From assembly GCF_010672455.1 (NCBI RefSeq), contig NZ_JAAHGO010000019.1, positions 18,640-82,639 of the forward strand: 64,000 nucleotides of DNA, given 5' to 3'. The notes below the pieces were generated by a model. It saw only the letters and a program-made list of their open reading frames with translations. It ran no database searches and was not told where the DNA came from. Source of the DNA: Okeania sp. SIO2C9 (GTDB taxonomy: Bacteria > Cyanobacteriota > Cyanobacteriia > Cyanobacteriales > Microcoleaceae). Both the position numbers and the translations under genes were made by a program. Each line of letters begins with the position of its first letter. Within the stretch, counting starts at the first letter, position 1. Shown here in pieces: positions 29,663-36,370 of this stretch.

Positions 29663-30988
29663 CTAAGCTGGCACTATAGTACGGGCTTCTCGTTTCCCTG
29701 CCCTGCCATTGCATCGGGATCCACGAGCTTTAAGGACGGAATGCCCTACCGCCCTATTTTTTATATTTATCGCTGCATTTCCTAGGTCATGCTGCGCAAA
29801 CAAGTCGCAGTCTATTACAGTACCGCAATGCGGACAAGAATGAGTTAGTATGTTTAATTCTTTGGGGACTTTTTCACCACAATTTGAGCAATCTTGGCTG
29901 ATATTTTTGGGGTTTACTGCTATAGTTTTCTGTCCAGCATTTGCCTCCTCCGGAGGAGCTGCGCTAACGGCTTTGACAGTTAAAATAGACAGGAATTGAC
30001 TCCATCCAGCATCGTTAATTGATTTACTCAAACTAGTCTTTGCTAACCCTTTTATGTTTAAGTTTTCGTGGACAATAACATCCGCTTTTGATAACAATTC
30101 ATTGGCTGTTTTGAAATGAAAATCTTTACGTTTATCGGCAACTGCTTGGTGCGCGTTCCCTTGCGACTGTCGTCGTCGCGGGGTCGCATCCGCCTTTTTA
30201 TGTTGTTTTGCTACAGCTATAAGAGCTTTTAACCACCTTTTGCTACCTTCTTTCTTTCGAGATAAACGTTTCTGTAAAGTCTTTAATCGCTTCTGAGATT
30301 TTCTATAGTATTGAGGTATGGGGACAGATTCTCCAACACTAGTTACTAAGAATTGCTTTAGCCCCATCTCAATTCCCAGAGTGTTTTTTAATGTAGGTTC
30401 CACTTCAGTTGTTAAAGCTGGAACTGATTTTTCTTCTAGGGATAAAGTCACATAATAACCATCAGCTTTACGACTAATCGTCACTGTTTTAATTATAAAC
30501 CCTTCTGGTATTGGACGATGCTGAATTAACTTTACTTTTCCAATTTTGGGTAAGTTTATTTTATTTCTTTCAATGCAGTCAAGTTTGATTTGAGGATAAG
30601 TAAAACTGCGATAACGTCCAATTCCATTAAACCTTGGTTTTCCTAATTTATGCCCATTTTTGTCTGTTTTCAACCATCTATCAAAGGCAAGTTTTACCTG
30701 TTTTATGCAATCCTGTAAAACTTGAGAATGAATTAGCTTGTATTCAGAAAACTTATCTTTGGTATTGACCAAATCTCGTTTTTGAGAGTAATAATTTGGA
30801 TTATCTCTTAGTTGAGGAATGGGCATGACCAAGGGGCAGGCATTAACTGGACAAAGGTTTTCTGACCACCATGAGAACCGCTCCCCTAACCTATAGTTGT
30901 ACTGCCGACGTAACAATTCTAACCACAATTCTATGGTGGCTATTTGTTCTTTGTTCGGCCTTAATTTATATTGGTAGGCAGTGCGCAT
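29663..30988 (-). CDS. tnpB: TnpB (IS200/IS605/IS1341-type RNA-guided nuclease), with three in-frame repeat insertions
   Basis: 441 residues, uninterrupted. N-terminal YQYKLRPNKEQIATIELWL, RuvC-I region LGIEMGLKQFLVTS (with Glu where the usual pattern is Asp), RuvC-II VIVHENLNIKGL, zinc ribbon CSNCGEKVP...SCPHCG and RuvC-III DCDL...NAAINIKNRA. Three stretches look inserted in frame: 17 residues after KHKK, about 9 (VSAAPPEEA) before NAGQKTIAVNP, and 7 (FAQHDLG) directly between the RuvC-III Asp and NAAINI. All three match small DNA repeats seen elsewhere in the window. No tnpA is adjacent. Activity is doubtful given the D-to-E change and the RuvC-III insertion. Confidence 0.88.
   Translation of the reverse strand: MRTAYQYKLRPNKEQIATIELWLELLRRQYNYRLGERFSWWSENLCPVNACPLVMPIPQLRDNPNYYSQKRDLVNTKDKFSEYKLIHSQVLQDCIKQVKLAFDRWLKTDKNGHKLGKPRFNGIGRYRSFTYPQIKLDCIERNKINLPKIGKVKLIQHRPIPEGFIIKTVTISRKADGYYVTLSLEEKSVPALTTEVEPTLKNTLGIEMGLKQFLVTSVGESVPIPQYYRKSQKRLKTLQKRLSRKKEGSKRWLKALIAVAKQHKKADATPRRRQSQGNAHQAVADKRKDFHFKTANELLSKADVIVHENLNIKGLAKTSLSKSINDAGWSQFLSILTVKAVSAAPPEEANAGQKTIAVNPKNISQDCSNCGEKVPKELNILTHSCPHCGTVIDCDLFAQHDLGNAAINIKNRAVGHSVLKARGSRCNGRAGKREARTIVPA
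29780..29800 (-). repeat. 21-bp small dispersed repeat, copy 2, in frame in tnpB
   Basis: Same 21 bases as at 26864-26884 and 38570-38590. It encodes FAQHDLG within the RuvC-III region. Removing it restores the usual DxDxNAAINI-like spacing. Confidence 0.9.
29943..29968 (-). repeat. 26-bp palindromic small repeat in frame in tnpB
   Basis: GTTAGCGCAGCTCC followed by GGAGGAGGC on the minus strand, with a TCCTCCGGAGGA palindromic core. It encodes the extra VSAAPPEEA. Relatives at 34654-34679, at 4160-4191 and 8386-8417 (type B R1 tails), and, split, at 26856-26905. Confidence 0.75.
30142..30193 (-). repeat. About 51-bp GC-rich repeat in frame in tnpB
   Basis: It encodes a 17-residue Arg/Gln-rich insert (DATPRRRQSQGNAHQA region) between KHKK and VADKRKDFHFK. 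Similar DNA (GACCCCGCGTCGGCATCAGA, CGCAAGGGAATGCTGACCA) occurs at 39198-39240 and in part at 26808-26845. Confidence 0.65.
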
Positions 30989-31549
30989 GGTGGAAAATTT
31001 CCGGGGTTATAGAAACATAATAATATAATACAAGTTTTTCAACTTTTGACTTGATAATTTCAAAAAATTTCTACAATAATCTATCTATATTTTTCACAAG
31101 TTTTTTAAATATTGCATCGCCAAAAATCTAATACTTAAAAAGTTTTGATCTATTTTTTCTGAACAATTTTTGATGTTACAGCATTTTTGAGGAAGCATTA
31201 AGTACAGTTATAAGACTATATTATTTCTGTATTCCCTGTTCCCTAGAGCAATAAACTTTGTAGCTCATCAACTCGATAACTGCTGTAATTGCTAGCTTAA
31301 CTTTAATGAGAAGAAATCTAGTATATATTTCTATATATTTACAAAACTTTATAATTCTTTATGATTAAGAGCTTGCTCGCAGTGTATATTCCAAAAAAGT
31401 AGAAAACTAAAAGAAATAAGCTCATAAATTTATACAATCTAAGTTCCTGGTTCAGGAATAGATTGTAACAATGAGCCAAAATTTTTCAGTTTTGTAACTA
31501 AAAAATACATTTTTTCAGCAAACCAGATTTTACCTAGGAGATAGTTCAA
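30989..31549. promoter_or_regulatory. Upstream region of the cpeC operon
   Basis: 561 AT-rich bases between divergent tnpB and cpeC. AGGAG at 31536-31540 lies 9 bases before the cpeC ATG. No sure -10/-35 or CpeR-type motif can be named. The tnpB left end also lies here, without an obvious hairpin. Confidence 0.45.
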
Positions 31550-32419
31550 ATGGTTTTTGGACCAGCATCTCAATTAGGGGTTAGCCTTTTTGAAGATACA
31601 GAACCCGTGGAACTGTTACCCGGAAGCTCATCAGAAGAAAAAGAAACTGTGATTCGAGCTGTCTATAAGCAAGTTCTGGGCAATGCTTACGTCATGGAGA
31701 GTGAAAGACTCTCTGTACCAGAGTCCAAACTCAAAGAAGGCGAAATTACTGTCCGTGAATTTGTACGTCAAGTTGGACGTTCTGACTTGTATCGTTCTCG
31801 GTTCTTTGAAAGTTGCCCCCGCTATCGTGCAATTGAATTAAACTTCAAGCACTTTTTAGGTCGAGCTCCCGATGGCTACGATGATATGAAGTTTCACAGC
31901 AATATCCTTGATGAAGGAAGTTTTGAAGCTGATATTGATTCCTACATTGATAGTGAGGAATATGATAGTGCTTATGGGGAAAATATAGTTCCTTATTATC
32001 GAGGCTATAAAACCCAAACAGGCAAAAAAATGGTTGGTTTTACTCATATGTTCCAACTATTACGAGGTGCTTCCAGCAGCGATTTAAAAGGAAGTTTGTC
32101 TGGAAAAAGCCCTGCTTTGAATAAATATGTGATTCAAGAAACACCTTTAGCAGTAGTTCCTCCTTCTGGTGGTTCAGATGGTTGGTCATTCCAAGATACA
32201 CCTTTAGGTGCTAGAAGTAGACATGGAGTAGGAGCGAGTTCTAGTGGTAAAGTTTACCGCATTGAAGTAACAGCTTATCGCTCAAAAGTAGTAAATCGTG
32301 TTTCCAGATTCCGCCGTAGCAATCAAGTATTTTTGGTGCCTTTTGATCGACTTTCTCAAGAGTACCAAAGAATTCATCAGCAGGGTGGTGTAATTGCTAG
32401 CATTACTCCTGTAAGCTAG
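31550..32419 (+). CDS. cpeC: Phycoerythrin-associated rod linker CpeC
   Basis: 289 residues. The N-terminal MVFGPASQLGVSLFEDTEPV and the PBS-linker domain (about 20-160: VIRAVYKQVLGNAYVMESER, FRSRFFES-like FYRSRFFESCPRYRAIELNF region, GENIVPYYRGY) are followed by a flexible linker and a C-terminal CpcD-like domain (about 236-288: YRIEVTAYRSKVVNRVSRFR to GGVIASITPVS). CpeC joins phycoerythrin hexamers in the distal phycobilisome rods. Sequence pattern and order (C, D, S, T, R) match the cpeCDESTR operon of phycoerythrin-containing cyanobacteria. Good AGGAG ribosome-binding site. Confidence 0.93.
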   Translation: MVFGPASQLGVSLFEDTEPVELLPGSSSEEKETVIRAVYKQVLGNAYVMESERLSVPESKLKEGEITVREFVRQVGRSDLYRSRFFESCPRYRAIELNFKHFLGRAPDGYDDMKFHSNILDEGSFEADIDSYIDSEEYDSAYGENIVPYYRGYKTQTGKKMVGFTHMFQLLRGASSSDLKGSLSGKSPALNKYVIQETPLAVVPPSGGSDGWSFQDTPLGARSRHGVGASSSGKVYRIEVTAYRSKVVNRVSRFRRSNQVFLVPFDRLSQEYQRIHQQGGVIASITPVS

Positions 32420-32689
32420 GGCTAAAAATTAGAAAATTGTTTGCTCTTTTGCATGAATAGCTTAGTTGCTAGAATCCTAATAACTAAAAGTTAAATTAAC
32501 ACAATTTAAAGTTGTGATAATTTAGCAATATTAAGGATAAATCAAGGGTAAAATTTTTCAAGAATTTTGCAGTAATTCATGGTTGATGGCTATGATGTAT
32601 ATACTTGTTAAACTAATGGCTATTAACCATGAAAACTGCAATCATAATCAATAGAAAAAATCAAAATCTTTTAATTAGAGGAATTAAGA

Positions 32690-33451
32690 ATGTCACTTTG
32701 GGTAGACACAGTAGATCCAATAGAACTACGTTCTAATGCTACAGAAGATGAAATACAAGCAGTGATTCGAGCTGTTTATAAACAAGTTTTGGGAAATATC
32801 CATGTAATGGAAAGTCAACGTCTAACTAGTGGGGAATCATTACTCCGAAATGGAGATATTTCTGTCCGTCAATTTGTTAGTATGGTTGCTAAATCCGACC
32901 TATATTTTTCCTTGTTTTTTGAATCATCTTCTCCTTATGGATTCATAGAACTAAACTTTAAGCATTTATTAGGTCGCTCTCCAGAAGACCAAGCAGAAAT
33001 TTCTGAACATACCCTTATATACAATGAACAAGGATATGAGGCAGAAATTGATTCTTATATAGACAGCGAAGAGTATACTCAAAACTTTGGGGAGAACATT
33101 GTTCCATACCCACGGGGTAATAGCACTCTAGTTGGTATGAAAAATGTTACATTCAATCGGACATTTGCTCTAGAACGGGGATATGCTACAAGTGACAGAA
33201 ACAAATCTTCCCGACTTACTTCAGATTTAGCTACTAACCTTGCTACGAAAATTGTTCCACCTGCATATTTAAGTGGACCTTATAGCAATACAGTCAAACG
33301 TTTCCAAATCTCAGTTACTAAAACTGGTATTGGTCCTACTGTAAAACTGAGTAACACAACTTATACAGTATCTTACGAGCAGCTAAATTCAAAAATTAAC
33401 AGCATTCAGAGAACAGGTGGTAAAATCCTGAAAATTACTGAAGTTGGTTAA
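32690..33451 (+). CDS. cpeD: Phycoerythrin-associated rod linker CpeD
   Basis: 253 residues. The PBS-linker domain (VIRAVYKQVLGNIHVMESQR, VRQFVSMVAKSDLYFSLFFE, ELNFKHLLGRSPEDQAEI, GENIVPYPRGNSTLVGMKNV) is followed by NRTFALERGYATSD, typical of CpeD, and a CpcD-like C-terminus (FQISVTKTGIGPTVKLSNT to GGKILKITEVG). GAGGAA about 8 bases upstream of the ATG. It follows cpeC by 270 bases that contain no element. CpeD links the next phycoerythrin hexamer in the rod. A third linker (cpeE), which follows in other operons of this type, is absent. Confidence 0.92.
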   Translation: MSLWVDTVDPIELRSNATEDEIQAVIRAVYKQVLGNIHVMESQRLTSGESLLRNGDISVRQFVSMVAKSDLYFSLFFESSSPYGFIELNFKHLLGRSPEDQAEISEHTLIYNEQGYEAEIDSYIDSEEYTQNFGENIVPYPRGNSTLVGMKNVTFNRTFALERGYATSDRNKSSRLTSDLATNLATKIVPPAYLSGPYSNTVKRFQISVTKTGIGPTVKLSNTTYTVSYEQLNSKINSIQRTGGKILKITEVG

Positions 33452-33497
33452 ACAAAAGATATAGTAACCTGCCGAAGCTAATTAGTTGGACTTAAGA

Positions 33498-33525
33498 GGG
33501 ACCTGTTTTAAACTAACAGGTTCCT
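33498..33525 (+). terminator. Hairpin between cpeD and cpeS
   Basis: GGGACCTGTT, 8-base loop, AACAGGTTCC. About 9 pairs with one slip, followed by an AT-rich but not T-run stretch. It may be a partial terminator or an mRNA-end stabiliser separating linker from lyase expression. Confidence 0.5.
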
Positions 33526-33552
33526 AATTAAATATTATTCAAGATAGGAATA

Positions 33553-34092
33553 ATGGATGTTGTAGAATTTGTTGAACGCTCTATAGGACGCTGGCGATCG
33601 CAACGTAGTGGCCATAATTTAGCATTTAGTCATTTTGAGGAAGTTAGGTCCACGATAGATATTGTCTCTTTACCAAAAATGGCTCCAGAGGTCATAGAAT
33701 TGTGTAAGTCTAGTAAGGTAGATATTGGCAAAGCTGTTTCTCCTTTTCAGATGAGTTGGCAAGGAGAGTCTGACTGGGATGACGATGAAGTTATGGAAGG
33801 TAGTTGTGTATTAGTGCCAATACCTGATGTAGATAATCTCAAAAAAGGAAAATTATTACGTTCCCAAGGTTATGCAGAAACTATTGCTGCTGTAGGAGAA
33901 TATCAAATTACTGAAGATGGTACTTTTATTCTACACACAGAATATGACCGTGCTGCTGCAGAAGAAAAAATTTGGTTTGGTACTCCCAATCTCAGGTTTC
34001 GAGTATCCTTGATTAAAACGAGTGATGGTAATGGTGTATTAACTGCCTCTTTTTCATCAGAAATTCGTTCTTTGTCAATGGAAGAAAAATGA
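33553..34092 (+). CDS. cpeS: Phycobiliprotein lyase, CpcS/CpeS family
   Basis: 179 residues, normal length for the lipocalin-like CpcS/CpeS lyases. MDVVEFVERSIGRWRSQRS at the N-terminus, the beta-barrel strands GSCVLVPIPD, GKLLRSQGYAET, AAVGEYQITEDGTFILHTEY and RAAAEEKIWFGTPNLRFRVS are characteristic. These enzymes attach bilins (phycoerythrobilin for CpeS) to a Cys in the alpha/beta subunits. The position after cpeD fits cpeS of the cpe operon. Assignment to CpeS rather than a sister subgroup rests on that context. Confidence 0.85.
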   Translation: MDVVEFVERSIGRWRSQRSGHNLAFSHFEEVRSTIDIVSLPKMAPEVIELCKSSKVDIGKAVSPFQMSWQGESDWDDDEVMEGSCVLVPIPDVDNLKKGKLLRSQGYAETIAAVGEYQITEDGTFILHTEYDRAAAEEKIWFGTPNLRFRVSLIKTSDGNGVLTASFSSEIRSLSMEEK

Positions 34093-34117
34093 TAACTCCC
34101 ATCTATAACAGTCAGTA

Positions 34118-34254
34118 GTTCAACAATTAATAATTAATAATTAATAATTAACAATTACCTCTTGTTAAAAAGAAGAGGATTGACGCGGAGTGTGATTTTT
34201 TTTTCTTTTTTTCCCTTTTAAAGGAGAGGATTTAAACCTTAATTATTCGGTAAA
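34118..34254 (-). repeat. Dispersed repeat R1, inverted copy in the cpe operon
   Basis: It starts at GTTCAACAATTAATAATT, passes CTCTT...AAGAGGATTGACG and CCCTTTTAAAGGAGAGG, and ends with TAATTATTCGGTAAA. It lies 26 bases after cpeS, and the region from here to cpeT (683 bases) has no gene. A heptamer GTAGGTC run occurs at 34372-34388. Confidence 0.75.
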
Positions 34255-34631
34255 CAAAATAGATTTAAGAAAAGTAAATCCAAGTTTTGAATTCTGCCAA
34301 AAAGTAATTTGTAATTCAATTTACCTAGACACTTAATCTTTAATATCTATTATAAATTAAGTGTTAGGTTGTAGGTCGTAGGTCGTAGGCGTTAGAAATT
34401 ATACGAATTTTATGTGAGGCAGCACAGAGTCCAAATAATGAAAGCTTATTTAACAAAATACTCAGCATTGGAAAAACTATATTCTTTCCTACTGTTCCTA
34501 CTCCCTAACTGCCTACTGTACCTCATAAACCTGGAATACGCTGTAAATGCTTAAAAAAAATATAATTTTACTCAGTTAGTCAAAATTGATTATCAAATAA
34601 AAAAAAAGCATTGTGAATAAAAAAAAGGGAA

Positions 34632-34775
34632 GGTCATTTCAGTTATTAAGTTAGCCTCCTCCGGAGTATCTACGCTAACAGTACCTCTGCAATAAGGAGT
34701 CTTGACATCAGGAATATTCTCTTTTTTTTATCCCCTTAAAAGGGAAGTCTTTAGACCACAATTTTTCGGTAAAAT
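34632..34775 (-). repeat. Dispersed repeat R1, type B, inverted, abutting cpeT
   Basis: Mirror image of 8291-8426: GGTCATTTCAG, TTAGCCTCC...GGAG...GCTAAC, GCAATAAGGAGTCTTGACAT, ATCCCCTTAAAAGGG and CACAATTTTTCGGTAAAA. It ends one base before the cpeT ATG, so the element itself forms the immediate leader of cpeT. Confidence 0.85.
34654..34679 (+). repeat. 26-bp palindromic small repeat (R1 type B tail)
   Basis: GCCTCCTCCGGAG then TACGCTAAC. It is the counterpart of the in-frame insert in tnpB at 29943-29968, with two changes, and lies within the R1 copy before cpeT. Confidence 0.65.
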
Positions 34776-35396
34776 ATGACTATTTCCCATACAGAAAATC
34801 AGACAAAATCAAACAATATCATTACTCTAGCTAGTTGGATGGCAGGGTGCTTTAGTAACCAAAAACAAGCTTCTAGCAATCGAGTTCTTTATGCTCATAT
34901 TTATATTTATTTCCGACCTTTACCATATCAATTTTTCTCTGGCATAGGTTTTTATTCAGAGCAAGTTTATGACTATGACCTTTGGAGTCCATATCGTCAA
35001 GGAGTTCATCAACTTATAGATAAAGGCGACCATATTTACATAGAAAATTACGGTCTCAAAGACCCTATTCTTTATGCAGGTGCAGCAAGAGAACTTGATA
35101 TTTTACATACTATTACTCCAGAAAATATAGAACGTCGTTATAATTGCTCAATGGTTTTTAAACGAGATGGAGAAAAATTTTTAGGGAGTGTTGAACCGGG
35201 AAATAAGTGTTTAATTAATAAGAGAGGATGTGAGACTTATCTAGTTAGTGAAGTAGAATTAACTGAGCAAACATGGGTAAGTTTAGATAGAGGGATGGAT
35301 GTTAATACACACGAACAGGTTTGGGGTTCAAAAGCAGGACATTTAAAGTTTGAAAAACAAACAAGTTTTGCTGATGAATTACCGTTCAAAAATTGA
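34776..35396 (+). CDS. cpeT: Chromophore lyase CpeT/CpcT family
   Basis: 206 residues, typical for CpeT. TLASWMAGCFSNQKQA, IYFRPLPYQFFSGIGFYSEQ, YDLWSPYRQGVHQL, CSMVFKRDGEKFLGSVEPG and GHLKFEKQ are family blocks. CpcT/CpeT proteins bind bilins and attach or chaperone the beta-subunit chromophore. It follows the lyase cpeS after a 683-bp, repeat-filled gap and precedes cpeR by 44 bases. There is no purine-rich ribosome-binding site, because R1 (AATTTTTCGGTAAAAT) directly precedes the ATG. This may reduce or alter translation. Confidence 0.9.
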   Translation: MTISHTENQTKSNNIITLASWMAGCFSNQKQASSNRVLYAHIYIYFRPLPYQFFSGIGFYSEQVYDYDLWSPYRQGVHQLIDKGDHIYIENYGLKDPILYAGAARELDILHTITPENIERRYNCSMVFKRDGEKFLGSVEPGNKCLINKRGCETYLVSEVELTEQTWVSLDRGMDVNTHEQVWGSKAGHLKFEKQTSFADELPFKN

Positions 35397-35440
35397 AGGC
35401 GACAAATTATGAAACAGTCTTGAGGGAGGACTAATAGAAA

Positions 35441-35746
35441 ATGTTGCCACCAGTAGCAGAAAAAAAAATGCAAAGCTGGATTAGAACCAGACATTTAATC
35501 TGTTCAGGAAACTTTTTCTTGTTTGAGACAGTAGAATATTCTACAGTTGATAGGTTCGCAGAATGTGTTGAAACATTGGGTGGAAGTTTGATATCTGTCA
35601 AACCTATCAAGAAAATTTGGATTGGTAATCATAGAAAAGTAGTTCTTTATCAAGCAAAAGCAAGTCTACATACACCCCACCACGATTTGAAACAATACTG
35701 GGTCAAGAACGGCGGTTTTTATACAAGGTTTGACGAACGGGGTTAG
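35441..35746 (+). CDS. cpeR: CpeR, phycoerythrin expression/chaperone protein
   Basis: 101 residues. The whole sequence reads like CpeR: MLPPVAEKKMQSWIRTRHLI, FLFETVEYSTVDRF, VKPIKKIWIGNHRKVVLYQA, KASLHTPHHDLKQYW and ending FDERG. CpeR is needed for phycoerythrin gene expression or maturation in chromatically acclimating cyanobacteria, encoded last in the cpeCDESTR operon as here. Located 44 bases after cpeT. ATG chosen because the conserved N-terminus begins MLPP. GGGAGGA lies about 16 bases upstream. Confidence 0.92.
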   Translation: MLPPVAEKKMQSWIRTRHLICSGNFFLFETVEYSTVDRFAECVETLGGSLISVKPIKKIWIGNHRKVVLYQAKASLHTPHHDLKQYWVKNGGFYTRFDERG

Positions 35747-35993
35747 AATAACACCGTTTTACGGAAGTCAGAAGTCAAAAATCAAAAGTCAGAAGGCGCA
35801 ATTTGATAGGCTAAAAACTTTGACAATACAATAGTTTCAGACAATTATTTGAATTTAAAGGAGCGAAACTATTTGTGAAATCCTTAAAGTGAATTGGTAT
35901 AAGTAAAGTGCTTTGCAGAAGTCAACACTAATCAATCAAAAATTAAGCAGGTTTTTCGATTTTAAACCTTACTACTGTTTGTTTTGATATCTT

Positions 35994-36060
35994 ATCAAAA
36001 TACGCGCAACTCCGCCTTTTAAGGCCAAATATTTTTGGAGGTTTGCTCAAGTCCGCGTTA
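35994..36060 (-). repeat. Dispersed repeat R2, inverted
   Basis: CTCCGCCTTTTAAGGC, AAATATTTTTGGAG, TTTGCTCAA and GTCCGCGTTAC: reverse of the R2 pattern at 20760 and 50495. It directly joins the R1 copy to its right. Confidence 0.6.
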
Positions 36061-36262
36061 CCGAATGAATAATTAATAATTAAATAATTAAATAATTAAA
36101 TAATTAAACAATTCAGCAATACTTGCCTCCCCTTTCAAGGGGAAAAAAGCGGTCGAAGGATGGCGAGGAAACCTTTGCCATATCCAATCGACCAAGAGAA
36201 TAAATTTTTTCGGCGTTGGTCAATCCTCTCCCTAAAAGGGAGAGGTAATTATCAATTATCCA
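36059..36262 (+). repeat. Dispersed repeat R1, full copy without small insert
   Basis: TTACCGAA, an ATTAAATA-rich stretch, TGCCTCCCCTTTCAAGGGG, GCGGTCGAAGGATGGCGAGG, CCATATCCAATCGACCAAG, GTCAATCCTCTCCC and AAAGGGAGAGGTAATTAT. The core GCGGTCGAAGGATGG is the 'empty' form for the insertions at 38570 and 54826. With the neighbouring R2 it fills the 624-bp gap from cpeR to the coiled-coil gene. Confidence 0.8.
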
Positions 36263-36277
36263 TTAATGAAAAAAATA

Positions 36278-36311
36278 ACTTCTGACTTCTGACTTCTGAC
36301 TTCTGACTTCG
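36278..36311 (+). repeat. Heptamer STRR (ACTTCTG)n
   Basis: Nearly five units of ACTTCTG, 60 bases upstream of the following gene. The same heptamer occurs at 6152-6170 and 15708-15722. Confidence 0.85.
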
Positions 36312-36370
36312 TTAAGGGAATACCATTCAACGGTATACTAGAAACAGTATGGTGGCCAAGGAGATTTATA

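Noticed and set aside
30989-31549. Riboswitch or photoregulatory motif before cpeC
   Set aside because: No conserved riboswitch core or direct repeat could be recognised by eye, so none is claimed.
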